From the NCBI GenBank assembly GCA_023231475.1, contig JALJEE010002175.1:1-64000 (forward strand): DNA of 64,000 bases, in the 5' to 3' direction. The position numbers were made by a program, and so were the translations under genes. This DNA is from Seison nebaliae (lineage: Eukaryota > Rotifera > Pararotatoria > Seisonacea > Seisonidae). Below the pieces are notes generated by a model that searched no databases, was not told the DNA's origin, and worked only from the letters and a program-made list of their open reading frames with translations. The first letter of the stretch is position 1, and each line of letters starts with the position of its first letter. Below, one piece after another: positions 47,910 through 60,800 of this stretch.

Positions 47910-49932
47910 ATGAAGAAAGAAGAAAGAAATTTGAAGAAAATTTTCCAATTTCTCAAAATGTTGAGACCGAGAAGAATCACTTCAGTTGTCATATTCATCG
48001 TCTATGCTCTCATAGCAATCTTCCTCTACAACATCGTTCTCATTCTCCAACCATCCAATACGGTAAATCATCAAAATCCGAAATTAGTAAAACGAGCAGC
48101 TCTCTACAATGGAAAGAAACGTTTCAATTATATTCCCCCCGAAACTTGTTTGAATTGTCCCGGGGAAATGGGTCATTCCGTCAGTCTCCAAGTTCATTAT
48201 TTCAAAAACTAAAAATTCATTTTTTTTCGAAGGAAAGTGAAAAAGTCAATTTGACAGCAATTCAAAAAAAAGAATTTTTCAATCTCATTGCCAGTGACAA
48301 GGTGTCGTTATGGAGAGACGTACGTGATGCACGACCTACAGAGTTCTTTGTCTTTTTTTCTCACAAAAAATAATTTTCGACATTAGATGTAAAAATCTCC
48401 ATTATGATGTCTCACAACTGCCGACCATTTCAGTTGTTCTCATTTTCAAAAATGAACGATGGTCTCCACTTCTCAGAACCGTTTATAGTATCATGAATCG
48501 TACGCCATTAAATTTATTGAAAGAGATCGTTCTAATCGACGACGATTCTGATTTACGTTCATTTCTTCCTAATTAATTAATTAATTAATTAATTTTTTCA
48601 ATTTTTTAAATAATTAATTTACAGATGAATTAAAGGAACCATTAGATGATTATTGTCAGAAGAATTTCGGCGATTGGGTCATCATCAAACATTCGAAAGA
48701 ACGACTCGGATTGATAAAAGCAAAAAATTGGGGAGGAACATTCGCTACCGGTGAAGTGATGGTTTTTCTCGATGCTCATTGTGAAGTAAATTATGGATGG
48801 TCTGAGCCTATTCTTCATCATTTGAAAAACAATCCCAAATCCATCGTCATTCCGACCATCGATTCAATTGATAAAGATTCAATGGCATATTATTCAGGTG
48901 GTGGTGGTGGTTGGGGTGGATTCACTTGGTCACTCTTCTTCTATTGGTATCCGATGCCAGAGAGAATAAGATCAGCAAGATATAACCATACAGTACCATA
49001 TTCGTTAAACCGTTTCTCTTTAAATTTTTAACATTATTCTTATTGTTATAGAACTCCAACTAATCCGGGTGGATTGTTAGCAAGTAATCGAGAATACTTC
49101 TATGAAATCGGAGGATATGATGATGATATGGAGATTTGGGGTGGGGAAAATTTAGAGTTATCTTTCCGAACTTGGATGTGTGGCGGGAAAATCGAATTTG
49201 TTCCTTGTTCTCATGTCGGTCATATTTTCCGTCCTGGTCATCCATATAATATGACGGGCGTTCGAGGTCGTGAAGATGTTCACGGAAGAAATTCGAAAAG
49301 ATTAGCAGAAGTTTGGATGGACGATTATAAACGACTTTATTATTATTATCGAAAAGACTTAAAAGTTTAAATTGAAAATTAAATTCAAATTAATTATTAA
49401 AATTTATTTTCTTCTTTTTCAGACGAAAAATATTGAAGGAGATTTAACGGAAAGGAAAAATGTCCGGAATAAACTCAAATGCAATTCCTTCAAATGGTTT
49501 CTCGATAATGTCTATCCGGAAAAGTTTATTATCGACGAAGACGTTCAACATTTCGGTTCGATTGTTAACAGTGAAACGAAATTGTGTCTCGATCTTTTGA
49601 ATCATGACGAGAAAAGTTCATTCATTATGGGCGTCTATCCTTGTCAGAATGGACAAAGTATGAATCAAGTATTAAGTTATTCCAAAGAGAATCAACTTAG
49701 ACGAGAAGACGCATGTCTCTCACCCAACGGCAATAAAGTCCAAGTGTACAGTTGCGGTTACAATGTGAAGACCAGTCAAAAATGGACATACACTACTCAT
49801 GAACAATTTAGATCATCAACCGGTTTGTGTATGGACGTGAAAGGTTTGAAAGAGAGCGACGATTTGAAATTAATGGAATGTGATGAGGATAGTGTCACTC
49901 AAAAATTCCATTTTGAGAATTACTCAATTTAA
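47910..49932 (+). CDS. Polypeptide N-acetylgalactosaminyltransferase
   Basis: This Golgi enzyme starts mucin-type O-glycosylation by moving GalNAc from UDP-GalNAc to Ser/Thr. Exons are 47910-48191, 48233-48342, 48387-48556, 48625-49003, 49052-49364 and 49423-49932, giving 587 aa, a normal length. A type II signal anchor lies at about 32-52 (VVIFIVYALIAIFLYNIVLI). The GT-A domain includes LPTISVVLIFKNERWSPLLR, the metal-binding DAH in MVFLDAHCEV, GGFTWSLFFYWYPMPERI, GGLLASNREYFYEIGGYD, and the family motif WGGENLELSFRTWMCGG followed by CSHVGHIFRPGHPY. A C-terminal ricin-type lectin domain has CLDL, QKWTY and CMDV repeats. The usual FHNEAW reads FKNERW. All five donors begin GTT. The specific GALNT subtype cannot be told. 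Confidence 0.95.
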
Positions 49933-49961
49933 ACCTCCTCAATATGTCGTTCTCACTAAAA

Positions 49962-50201
49962 CAGAATTTTGAATCATCAAAAATGGAATTTAAATCATCA
50001 AAAATTCCATTTTAAGAAAAACCAAATTTAAACCAACAAAAATTCCATTTTTAGATAAACGGAATTTAAACCAACAAAAATTCCATTTTTAGATAAATGG
50101 AATTTAAAACCATCGAAAATACAGTTTTTAGAAAAACAAAATTTAAATCATCAAAAATTCTATTTTTAGAAAAACGAAATTTAAAACCATCGAAAATTCA
50201 T
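49962..50201. repeat. 38-bp minisatellite with internal inverted repeat
   Basis: There are five to six imperfect copies of a unit of about 38 bp, starting near 49985, 50024, 50061, 50099, 50138 and 50176. Each contains GAATTTAAA, then ACCAWC, then AAAATTCCATTTTTAGA. GGAATTT and AAATTCC within a unit are complementary, so each copy can form a small hairpin. It begins 30 nt after the transferase stop and so probably lies in its 3' UTR. Confidence 0.8.
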
Positions 50202-50346
50202 TGTTGATAAATTATTGATGAATTTCTTGTTATAATTGCATTTCAATTTTTGATTTATTATCATAAAGTTCATCAGATTTTGTTTTAAAGAATTTATTTG
50301 CCGTCCATTCCTGTTCACTATTATTTATTGCCCTGATAATTTTCCG

Positions 50347-51412
50347 TTATTTATTCCTTAATAAACTCAATAATTTCTTCTTTTTTAACCACTTCCAACG
50401 ATTACTCGAGTTATATTTGACTAAATGTGAAAGGGACTCACTAACTTCGATGGCAGAAGTTCGTCCTAAAAACGACGTATCTCCCGTCGTATATTCGATA
50501 CGAGATTTTTTGATGGAATTACGTAAATCATCAGATGAATCGTATGAAATGCGATAGCCACTGAGATCGAGTTCAGGATAATGACGTCGAAGTAATCGTT
50601 TCAAATGATATAAATTCTCTTTATTTCCTGTGTAAGTTTTCTTACCTTCCATTACCATCATGACGATGCATGAAACTGTAATGAGGAGACTAAAAACACA
50701 CGTGGCAATGTTGAGTGGCGTGGCCATCAAATAACGACAATCGAAATCACTTACATTATATTTATCTGAAAAAGAAATTAAATGGAATTATTGAAAATTT
50801 GAATGGTAATTTTGAATTAGGAAACTTTCATTTTTTATTGATTTTATTCTATCACAATTACGATAGTAGACTTCAGGTATGTTCCCATAATTCCCGACGG
50901 CGACAAAAGCTAGTGCGAAGTTAGCAATACCACCAAACACGATATCCAGAAGAAAAAGAAGAATGTTCAAGTGGAAGAATCGAATGGAACTTAATGAAAC
51001 TTTGAAAGGGAAAGATAGATTGAGGAGATTGAGAAGAAAGTATTAGAAACAATTCGATTAAGAAGAATAACATTCTCACCTAGAAAACTCTGAATGAGAT
51101 TGGAGAAGAGTAAACAAATATTCAGATTCCTTATAAGAGTCGAATGTTTTTGTGGTAGACGATGACGGATAATTATTTCATAAATAATTATGATGGAAAT
51201 AATGGAAACTGTCTGGATGGAATCGAGTTAGATCGAATGTGATAATAAGCCGGATTAACTTTTATTGTTATAGCAACCGCTTTTTGTATGATAAAGAATT
51301 TGGTATGATTGTTCTTATCTTCGTCCGTCGGCAACACATGACGTTTGATCGCGTCGATCAAATGTAAATTTTTTAATGATTCAAGAATTTGCGCTCTCGT
51401 CTTCATTCCCAT
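50347..51412 (-). CDS. Four-transmembrane protein, tandem paralogue B
   Basis: Exons, 5' to 3': 51412-51260, 51212-51080, 50999-50862 and 50765-50347, giving 280 aa. Four helices are read: KTVSIISIIIIYEII, LNICLLFSNLIQSFL, LNILLFLLDIVFGGIANFAL and ATCVFSLLITVSCIVMMVM. Between helices 3 and 4 is a polar loop ending DFDCRYLMATPLN. A long cytoplasmic tail (about 100 residues) is basic and Ser-rich. The neighbouring gene has the same layout, the loop motif CRYYM and identical intron phases (0, 1, 1), so the two are paralogues. The family is not recognised; MS4A- or MARVEL-like tetraspan proteins are the nearest in shape. The last coding bases include AATAAATAA, so a poly(A) hexamer overlaps the end of the frame. 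The fourth exon junction (GTAATT donor) was chosen by phase. Confidence 0.65.
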
Positions 51413-51558
51413 GAAAATTAGAAAATAATTGAATACGAAAAAATCAAAATATTCAATTCTTTAACTGTTGCCTCTTTACTTTATAGTTATCAGTTTACTA
51501 TTCATTTCAATATATATTATTACAAATCTCATGAAAATAATAAAATAAATGAAAATTT

Positions 51559-52507
51559 TTAGTTTTGTTCTACATCCACCGCTTTCACCAAACTAACATG
51601 AGATCGATTTTTTTTCGTTTTTGGGAAATCGGTGATATCGCTGATACTGCGACTTCGTCTTTTCGAGAATGTTTCGTATGAATAATCCGTTAAACCGTCA
51701 TTTATTTTCGAATAGTTTAATAAGTTACAACATCCATATTTGCAACTGATAGTCAACATGACCGTATTAACAATGATGACGACGAGACCGGTGGCGAGAA
51801 GAATTCCATTAATTTGCATTCCCATATAATATCGACAAGTATATTCGTAATGAGGTGCGGCTAGAGAGAAAATGCTTTGAATTTTAAGGAAATTAGGAAA
51901 TTGGAACTTTGGACATATGACCCGATACAACGGAAAGTAGTAGTTATTTCGCCGTTCTTTACTTTCTTAATGCCGATTGATGATGTGACAACTATGCCAA
52001 TGCCGGCAAAGAGAATGTTTTGGAGAGTAAACGAGAGAGTACAAACGACGATGTGAATATGTGCTTTGACGCCTTGAAGGAAGTGGAAGAAGTAAATGTT
52101 GAGAATAAGAAATTAACCAGCCGCTATAAATAAGATGGCGGAGATGAAAAGTAGACTGCCACTAACGAAGCCGAACCGTGCCTCAAATACCGGCAGATGA
52201 TATGCTTCGATCAATGATTGACAACTAAGTATTAGAATAGATAAGAAGATCTAGAATCGATTGATTAAGTCCACTGAACAAGTGAAATAACATCAATGAT
52301 GCCGATGAACATCACAGTGGATTTTGGCCAAGAGGTTTTAAGTTTCTCTTGAATAAATTTTCGTTTCTGCTCTCGATAATTCACAGCCATTTGTCGATAT
52401 GTATCGAAATCTTTCGCACGATATGTCATCGGAATGGTAAGCGCTGTCGAGTGAACGGTGGCATCATCTGTAATTATATTCTTGTTCATTCTTCTCACCT
52501 CTTCCAA
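51559..52507 (-). CDS. Four-transmembrane protein, tandem paralogue A
   Basis: Exons, 5' to 3': 52507-52292, 52250-52118, 52072-51929 and 51860-51559, giving 264 aa. A soluble N-terminus of about 60 residues (to KLKTSWPKS) precedes four helices: VMFIGIIDIFLSILILSC, FVSGSLLFISAILFIAAG, FTLQNILFAGIGIVVTSS and GILLATGLVVIIVNTVMLTI. The loop before helix 4 ends EYTCRYYMGMQIN. The cytoplasmic tail starts with CKYGCC, possibly palmitoylated, and is basic and Ser-rich. Exon 2 is 133 nt, as in paralogue B, and all intron phases match. Genes A and B are head to tail, 146 nt apart. The function is unknown. The first and third donors were chosen to keep helix frames open and are inferred. Confidence 0.65.
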
Positions 52508-52921
52508 CTGATCTGCATAGAACTAATCTAATTTGCAGAGAGAATAATAATAATAATTATTATTATTTATTTAAAGAAAAAATAAGGAGAAAAATCATTT
52601 TCATCATCAGATGAGTAGGATGACGAAATTAGATTGAAATAGACAGTCTGATAATGTTCGTCGAATATAATCCGTTTGTGTCTAGAAGAAGATAATTAAG
52701 ACACTCGACTAGGTGAAGCAATTGAGATTTGATTAATCTTATCACAAATCAGAAAATTTTTGAATATAATTCTCATAAATTCACAGTTTACTCCAACGTG
52801 TGATTGATTACTGTTTGATTATTTACAGTTATTCTTCCACTTACTCATATCCAACCATTCCTAATCAATACATCTTTCACTCACACCTTTTCTTACTTTT
52901 ATAAATGGAAAAGTTTCCAGT
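52508..52921. other. Spacer between divergent genes
   Basis: AT-rich DNA between the divergent four-TM gene A and the small orphan gene. TATAAA at 52900-52905 is a candidate TATA box for the latter. Nothing else is seen. Confidence 0.45.
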
Positions 52922-53563
52922 ATGAATTATATTTATTCTATTCATTTCTCATCCAAAAAAATATTCATAGATATCATGTTATGTTCCACTTTCTTATCTA
53001 CGACTCCTATGGAGACCTCGATCAACATAATTGAAGAATTCTCATCGATTTTCGACGTCTCCGATCAATCCAATCCAGATAATTCGATTGACAATTGTTG
53101 TGAATTTTGTTGTTCTTTCTGTGGAAATTTGTTAAACGACGACGAATTAATCGAATCTTCTTTCAATTCTAATCAAGTACCATTATTCGATATCGATCAA
53201 TTTCAGGAAGAAGAAGAAGAAGAAGATGATCATAAACAGAAGAAAGTCGTCCGTTTCGATGATGAGATTAATCGCCGATTTTCTAGCACTCCCAAGAAGA
53301 ATATCAAAGAATGGAATTTGACGGATAAATTTTCCGACGTTCAAAAACAATTCGGAGAATATGGAAACAGCGCAACTTTTCAACATATCTCCAATTTCGT
53401 CGAGAATCAAAATTCGATGTATTCTCATGTTTATCTTAGAAATGGATTACAAACTAATTTCTTACCTATCCAATCTTCGGATAAAACTCAGACAGGGAAT
53501 TTCGATGGAAAAAAGATCAAACGAAGACTCTCGAAAATAAAAATGTTTTTTCTAAGAAAATAA
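52922..53563 (+). CDS. Small orphan protein with Cys cluster and possible PP1-docking motif
   Basis: A single-exon frame of up to 213 aa. ATGs at 52976 and 53009 are alternative starts; with a TATA-like box at 52900, one of these is likelier than 52922. A cysteine-rich patch (CCEFCCSFCGNLL) is followed by an acidic run (EEEEEEDDHKQ). Next comes KKVVRFDDEINRRF, which fits the RVxF consensus for docking to protein phosphatase 1. The C-terminus is basic (KKIKRRLSKIKMFFLRK). No domain is recognised, and two-residue-spaced cysteines are too few for a clear zinc finger. The frame length and the mix of charged blocks suggest a real gene, but evidence is moderate. Confidence 0.55.
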   Translation: MNYIYSIHFSSKKIFIDIMLCSTFLSTTPMETSINIIEEFSSIFDVSDQSNPDNSIDNCCEFCCSFCGNLLNDDELIESSFNSNQVPLFDIDQFQEEEEEEDDHKQKKVVRFDDEINRRFSSTPKKNIKEWNLTDKFSDVQKQFGEYGNSATFQHISNFVENQNSMYSHVYLRNGLQTNFLPIQSSDKTQTGNFDGKKIKRRLSKIKMFFLRK

Positions 53564-53845
53564 CTTTAATAATTACTATTTCTTCCTTGCAAAGTTTCAT
53601 ACTCTCTTAGCAACATCATTTCATTGCCAAACATCTTTCTCATTTAGAATTTAAAATAAATATTTTTTTCTAACAAAAATTTTCCATTTTAAAAATTTAA
53701 CAACAACAAAATAATTTTGAGCTTTTCCCTTACTCCTTTCCATGTGAGTTACTCTGATATATCTTTCACAAAGATCATAAGATAGTCTCTAATATTGTGT
53801 CTCTAATTCGAGTAGATTTTAATTTTAAAAATTAAACAGAATAAA

Positions 53846-54265
53846 ATGGAAGAGAATCAACGATTGTTTGTCGGATTAAATCGTGGCTATCCAGTCAGGA
53901 AGTACACGAATCCCGTGAAAAAGATGAAAGAATCGAAACAAAATAAAGTTAATTATTTTATTTATATTTGTCGTTACTTTATCGGAAAATGTTTAGACGT
54001 CAGCTCGAAATAAGTTTGTGAGGGATCTCGTTCAAGAAGTGGTCGGATTTGCTCCATACGAGAAACGCGTTATCGAATTATTGAAAATTTCACGAGATAA
54101 ACGTGCATTAAAATTACTTCGTAAAAGAGTTCGTTTCTCATCAATTAATTGTAATTGTGTTTATAATTAATTATTTTTTAGTTGGGCAATTTCCAACGAG
54201 CGAAGAAAACGAGAGATTCACTCCAATACTATTTGCAACTCATGCAAACACAAAAGAGGAAGTAA
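53846..54265 (+). CDS. RPL36: 60S ribosomal protein eL36
   Basis: A component of the large ribosomal subunit. Exons 53846-53947, 53997-54128 and 54182-54265 give 105 aa, exactly the usual length. Diagnostic segments are [52 protein letters not shown] and the C-terminal basic helix ending MQTQKRK. The introns are 49 and 53 nt, with GTTAAT and GTTCGT donors. The start is fixed by the conserved N-terminal length. AATAAA follows about 30 nt after the stop. Confidence 0.96.
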
Positions 54266-54882
54266 ATATTCAATTAATTTACATTTTTCCTAAAATAAAT
54301 TTTCTCTGGATGTTTTCCGATTATCAATCTGTCAATTAATTAATTTTAATATTTAATTCAATCTCTTCAACATTTCTTTAACGTTTCTTCCAAATTGTCT
54401 GATATTTGTCTGATAAGAATTTGTCAAGTAATTTTTAGTTATTATTTAATTAAGAAATCAATTTTTAACTTTTCTATAAAAAGAAACTTAAAATTTATCA
54501 ATTAATTTATTATTAATGGAAATATTTTAAGAATTTAGTCTCATTATTTTAGTCTATATTTTACAGTGAAGTTTTACTTAATATATCTTAAATTCTAAAG
54601 TCTTAAATTTAATATCTTATAAATTTCTTAATAAGTTCTCAAAAAATTTTTTTGAAATTTAATTTTAAGAGTAGAATTTTATTAAGAATAGAAATCTAAT
54701 TTTAAGAAGTATAATTTTATTAAGAATCAGATTATTCGTTATCGATTTGGTAATTAGATAATAGTTTAGTCGCACATATATTCAAGTTTTATTTGGGAAA
54801 ATATGTTTAACGATATATGAAAAAATATCGGAAAAAATTTATAATAAAATCATGAAAAAAAAGGGATAATATTGGAAAACAT
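54266..54882. other. Convergent 3' region
   Basis: Very AT-rich sequence between the convergent eL36 and RhoGEF genes. It holds their 3' UTRs and repeats of AATTTTAAGA-like sequence near 54660-54730. No gene is seen. Confidence 0.5.
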
Positions 54883-57800
54883 TTAAAGTTCAGTATAAAT
54901 AGCTGAATTATTCTTCATTTCGTGATAATTGTGGAAGATGTTGTTGTTGTTATTGTTACGGTTGTGGATTGTGATTGTTGAGTTATGATGAAGGAGTTGA
55001 TCGTCAGATAATCGTTGATCGAAGTTCTTACTAATTCGCTTCTCTTCCTTTCCATCATTGGATGATAAATGTAAACTGTTGCTACGACAATCGATAATGA
55101 TTCCACTTTCTATTATGAGAATTATTAGAAATTTAAAAAAAGAAAATAAAAACCGTTGGAGGAAAGAGTTGACGTTCTTGTTGTATCGAAATGAGTTCGA
55201 TGTGCGAGAAGTTTCTTATCGGAAATATGGTTACTATCTGATCGTCGTTGCCATTGTGTTCGATGATTTGTCAAATGTTTCGTTTGGGGTGCTGGAGGTA
55301 AATATGAGGTACTCGTTGTAATTGGGAGAGGAGAAGAGATTTTCGGGTTATTCTTTTCTTCATTCGAAGTCAATTCTTTTGGTGTATTCGTTGGTGATGA
55401 TGGAAGAGATAACGGATTCGTATCTATCACTTCCTTATCATTTCTGTTCGATGACGGTTGATCGAAAGTGTCATGTAAACTATCGAACGGATAAGTGGTA
55501 TTGATGAAAGTATTGAAATCGTCGTTGACGATGGTGGAGGAATTTTGAATAGAATATTTTCTCAAATCCGTCGTCAATCCCATACTGAGATTTTCTACGA
55601 GACGTTTTTCTTTGTTTTCAATGGCTTGTTTCCATAACAATCGGGATAATTCATGTGTCCATTTCTTCCGTATATTCTCTGTTTGAACTTGAATCGTATA
55701 AGTTTCATATTTCATGGGATTCTTCCTTCGGAATTTATTCGAATTCGAAATCGAATGATGATCATATGAATTCGTATTAGTCGTATTAGTCGAATTGGAG
55801 AATCGTGGAATGGTCGAATAATTCCATAATTGGAATTGGTTACTGTTACCAGCGAATAATTGTTCGGTGAGACCTAATTGATCTGTCAAAATAGCGTCAC
55901 GATAAACGAATGAATCTGCCTCCGTATCTTTTTGTTCGATTTTTGTGAAAATTAAAATTTTTTCAAATAAAAATATTTGACGAACATGAAATTTATTCGT
56001 CAATGAAAATTTATTTAATCTCAATCGACTGTTGGAAAGAGCTTGGACGATGGAAGTAGTCGATTCGTGATTGATGGTGGAATTGTTTAATCTCGAATAT
56101 CGTTTTGTCGTTTGTTGTAATGATGTCTGGACATAACATCGATCGTGAATTAAGAGATTTCCATATTTACTCAAATCAAATGGACATCCTCGAATTTTAT
56201 CTATTGCCAATAAATTGTCGCCTAGTCTCAAACAATATTGCATGAAAGAAACAGCGGATTTTAAGGAATATTTAATTTCAATCGCTTTCAACGGTTCATT
56301 ACCATTTCGATTGATATTGAATCGATTCCTTTCTATCAGATCTGTATTACTGAAGAAATCCATTAATGATTGATCATTATCTGTTGAGTCGCTATCGATG
56401 TTGATCTCGTTATATATTTGTTTCAAAATCAAATAATATTTGCCTAATCGTTGGACTGGTTTCAAGAGATATGAATCCAAATTTAAACGGTCTTCTAATT
56501 CACATTGTTTCTCGTCGAAATATGAACGACATTCTTGAAGTAATTCATCGGAAGCTGGTTTATTCTTATAATAATATGCATACGATTGGAACTGATGTTT
56601 ATAACGAAGAAAAACTTCGCCAATTCGTAACGGTTGATGACGACATTGACGTATATCAGGCAATAATTTATTGAAATGGAAATCATATAAATATTCGATA
56701 TTACCGAACAAGATATTTCTCTTTCCAATCAATAGTTTTGGAAATTGATCATTTCTCGATGTGTTTGATGGAAATTTGATGGTTTCCGTCTGATTTCTTG
56801 AATTCGCTCGACTTAAGTCGATAATTGCATGTTCGTTAAATTCATTCATATAATTCTCGATAACATATTTCAAAGAATTACAATAACTAATTTCCGTGCT
56901 TAACAATTCTTGAAAACGATGAAGTAAATTCGATTTTTTTCTCTGTTTACATTCGTGAAGTTGAGAAATGGAACGATGGACGGTCACGCCTGACGTTGTT
57001 TGATGTGGACATGGACCAGATATATCCATATCGAACGCATCATCTACGTCGCTGTCATCGTGCTCGTTATCGGCATGATATAATTCGGTGGAGAGATCGT
57101 TCGCTGTTAAGTTACTAGAGAAGGAGGTTAGGGTGGGCGTATTGGTGTGAGTTGGTGTGGGATGTGTTAAAATGTGTGAATTAGTGGTAATGATATCAGA
57201 TGTTGAATGGTAAGTGGGAGAGGAGGATGAGGGAAGGAATGAATGAATGGATTCGGTGGAATTTCCTTCAAGAATTCCGTTATCGATCAATTTCGAATAG
57301 ACATCTAGAGAATCGTTCGATATTGTAGAGAAGTTGTTGGTGCTGTGCTGAATGTGTTGTTGTTGGTGAAAATTTGTGAATTTGGATGATTGAAGAGAAT
57401 CGTTATGGTAATTTTGAGTTTCCTTCTGATTAATTGGCAATAGCACACTGTGTCTATCAGATTGATTAGAAGGATTTCTTCTTCCTCCTCCTCCTCCTCC
57501 TCCTTCTAATGTGGTGGAAGTGGTGGTGAGAAGAGGAGATGATGGTTTTGATGATATAACTAAAGATGATAATGAGATGGAGGGAATGATTGGGAGAGGG
57601 GGAGGAATGATATTATCATTTATTCCATTCCATTCCAATGGCACTGAATAATCATAATCATAATCATAATCGTTATTGTTATAATTGATTGACGTAGAAT
57701 AAGGAATTGACATTTCTGATGATATTGTCTTTGTAGTCCCATTTTGATTCGATATCTGTTCGATCATTTTCTTCTTCATTTCTTTATTTGGTAAGAGAAT

Positions 57801-60800
57801 GTCATCAATAAAATTATATGGCATTTCTGACGAGATGTTTGAACACGTCATGGCCATTGATGGTGATTGATTACTTGTCGTCATATTATTCGTCATGTCA
57901 ATCTGATTAAGATCTTTAAATGCTTCTTCGATCGATGTATCAGCGGAATGGATGGAAGATGTCGTGAAATCAGTTTGGTAACAAGACGTCGACGATTCAT
58001 TCGTTTCAGTCATCGACGAATTATCTCTCATCAATCTCCATTGATTTATCATCTTCTCTGATAATTCTCTTCTCTTCTCCATTTCCATATTCAGATCGTT
58101 CAGACTCGAACATTTCTTTCTTTGAGATTTGTGCATTTCTGATGCACTAAACATGCTCATCGATTTATGTCGTTCATGTAATTTTGAAATTTCTCTTATT
58201 TTTATTATTTTTTTTGAATTTTTATTATTCATTAATTCATTTAAAGAATTCGTCGAAATTAATCGTTTGAGAATTAGTTTCCTCAATTTGACGGAATGTA
58301 ACGTCTCCATACATTGACTCTTTAGGGAATGGAGAACTGAAACTAATTGAGTTGTTATTCGAACATGATCCATGTCTGTCGATTTAAATTTCAATATCTT
58401 TTCATTCGTCTCACTCATTCGAGGCATATCATGATCGAAAGTTGAATTCCAATCATTGTCTTCCTCTAATAAATTATCTTCAATCATTTGTGAACGATGT
58501 TCGGTGAATTCGTAAAGATAATTCGAAATTAATTTCATATAATCATCTAATCGACTTAGCGCGTTCTCGATCGTTTTATGGAAGTCATCGCAATCATTTT
58601 GAGACAATTGCTTCATATAGAAGTGAAGAATGTGATTGAGTTCCTTCGAATTCTTCTCCACATTCTCCTCGTTTACGATATTCATTTCCACTAAACAATT
58701 CATCACATCGCCATTACATTTCATGATTAGTTTGAGTAAATCATTAAATTTCGGTAACGATTCAAAAAGTGATGATAAAGTTTGAAGATTAAACGAATAA
58801 TCATCGGTTTTCATTAACCGTTTTTCCAATTTTTTCATGATTTGCAAAAGGAGCACTTTGTTGGTGGGCAGTCGTTTCACTTCGTTCTTTTTTATCGTTT
58901 TCATTTCGATCGATGACGTTTCCATCCATTCGCTATTCAATTCATCCACCGTATCATACATAAACTCATCGTCATTCTCGTTATCGTTGGGCAGGAATTG
59001 TTTCTCTATTTTCATCTCGTCATTTCCACTCGCCGTCACTCCAACTAATGTCAATAGAGACGTACACGAAGTTGCCATTAAGTCCATCTGTGACTGATTG
59101 TTGAAAATGGAATCGAAAAGGAATTCCATCTCATTTTTGATCTCTTTGGCTTTCCGCAACTTCTCTTCAACTCTGTTAAAAAATTTTTCGTAATTTTGAT
59201 GGGCAGATAATAAAGCGGATTGCATTGAATCACTTTTATCTTCTTTCACATTAATGACGGATGATAATGTCATTAATACACTTCGGAAATGAGAATTGAC
59301 GGCATATGTTCCATTATCGTTGAACCAATCCAGCAAATGGTTAGCACGTTCACATAATTTATGATAATTCTCCAAATGATGAAGTTGATGGATATGTTTA
59401 TTGGAAGCGATAATCAAATTATGTTTGAGTTGATGAAGATGTTTCGCCAACAATCGACATTCTTTCACTCGATTATTTAATCGATCCAAAATATTGAGTG
59501 CTGTCGATTCATTGACATCTATCGAATTCCCGTTCATTTGCTTCTCAATTCCATATTTTATTCCGAAATCATTCATATCATTCTCAATCTCGTTCAAACG
59601 ATTGAGTAATTTCATTTCAAATTGATTCACATCAATCTCCTCCAAACACCTTCTCATATGTCCCTTACACTTCTCAATGGTCGAATGGATGAAAGAATTT
59701 GTCAAGAATTTCTTTTTCAACAAATTCCCATATGGATCGACATTTTTCGACGAATCTCTCAACAGAATTGCTGAAAGAATCCACGGATTACCTGACTCCT
59801 CTTCGATTTTTGTCAAATGATCATTATCTGATAATGGTGAAATAATTGACGATAACAATCTATTATTATTGTTGTTGTTGTTGTTGTTGTTGATATTTTC
59901 AATTGATGATTCTTTTGAAATTCTCTTTCTCTCATTCGATCTCACTGGTAGAATATTCGACTGATGATGTTTAATGGAGGAGGAGGAAGAATACGAATTA
60001 TTCCTCAATAAAGTTATCAATTTCGAACGACAACTCTGTCGACGATCACAATCTTTACAATTCAATTGATTGTTCTTTTCGAAATTTTCATTAAACAAAT
60101 TGAACAAAGGAAGAATTCGTTTATGATTATTATTATTATTCACTTTTAATGAATGTCTCGTCTTCACCACATTCTTCTGATCGTAATTCGACGAATTCCT
60201 CAATCGGAAACTATGTTTCGTTTCCACATCACGTCGACGATTTCCATTCTCGTAATTCAACGTCAAACTTTTCAAATTATTTAATGCTGGTGATTTACCA
60301 TCATTGGTATGATTCAAATGGAACGGATCAATATTCTCATTTATCATATTCTCAAATTCGAGAATGGTATGAATGAAAGCATTCTCATTCAAATATTTAT
60401 CGAACGATTGGAAATGTTGAAGGAATGACGATGATTCTTCGAACAATCTCTCAATCTTCGATTTCATTAATGCAGCGTCTGCTTGGATATTGCCATAGTA
60501 ACGATAATAATTCAAATTCGACCGTTCACAACAGACAATACTTCCTTTCATCGATACGTCCATCATCGACTTCTCACATTTCTTCGTTGCTGGAATGTTA
60601 GACGATAAATTCTTGTTCGTCAATTTAGTTTCTTTACTCATTCGATTATTCTGTTTCTCATTCCAATTTCTAGTTATCTTCTTCCTCTTCTCATAGATAC
60701 TAATCTAAATAAGAAAAGAAAAAAATAATTAATCGATAATCTTCAACAATAATAATATTTTTCGAAAATGATAATCGAATTATAATAATTTTCTAATATA

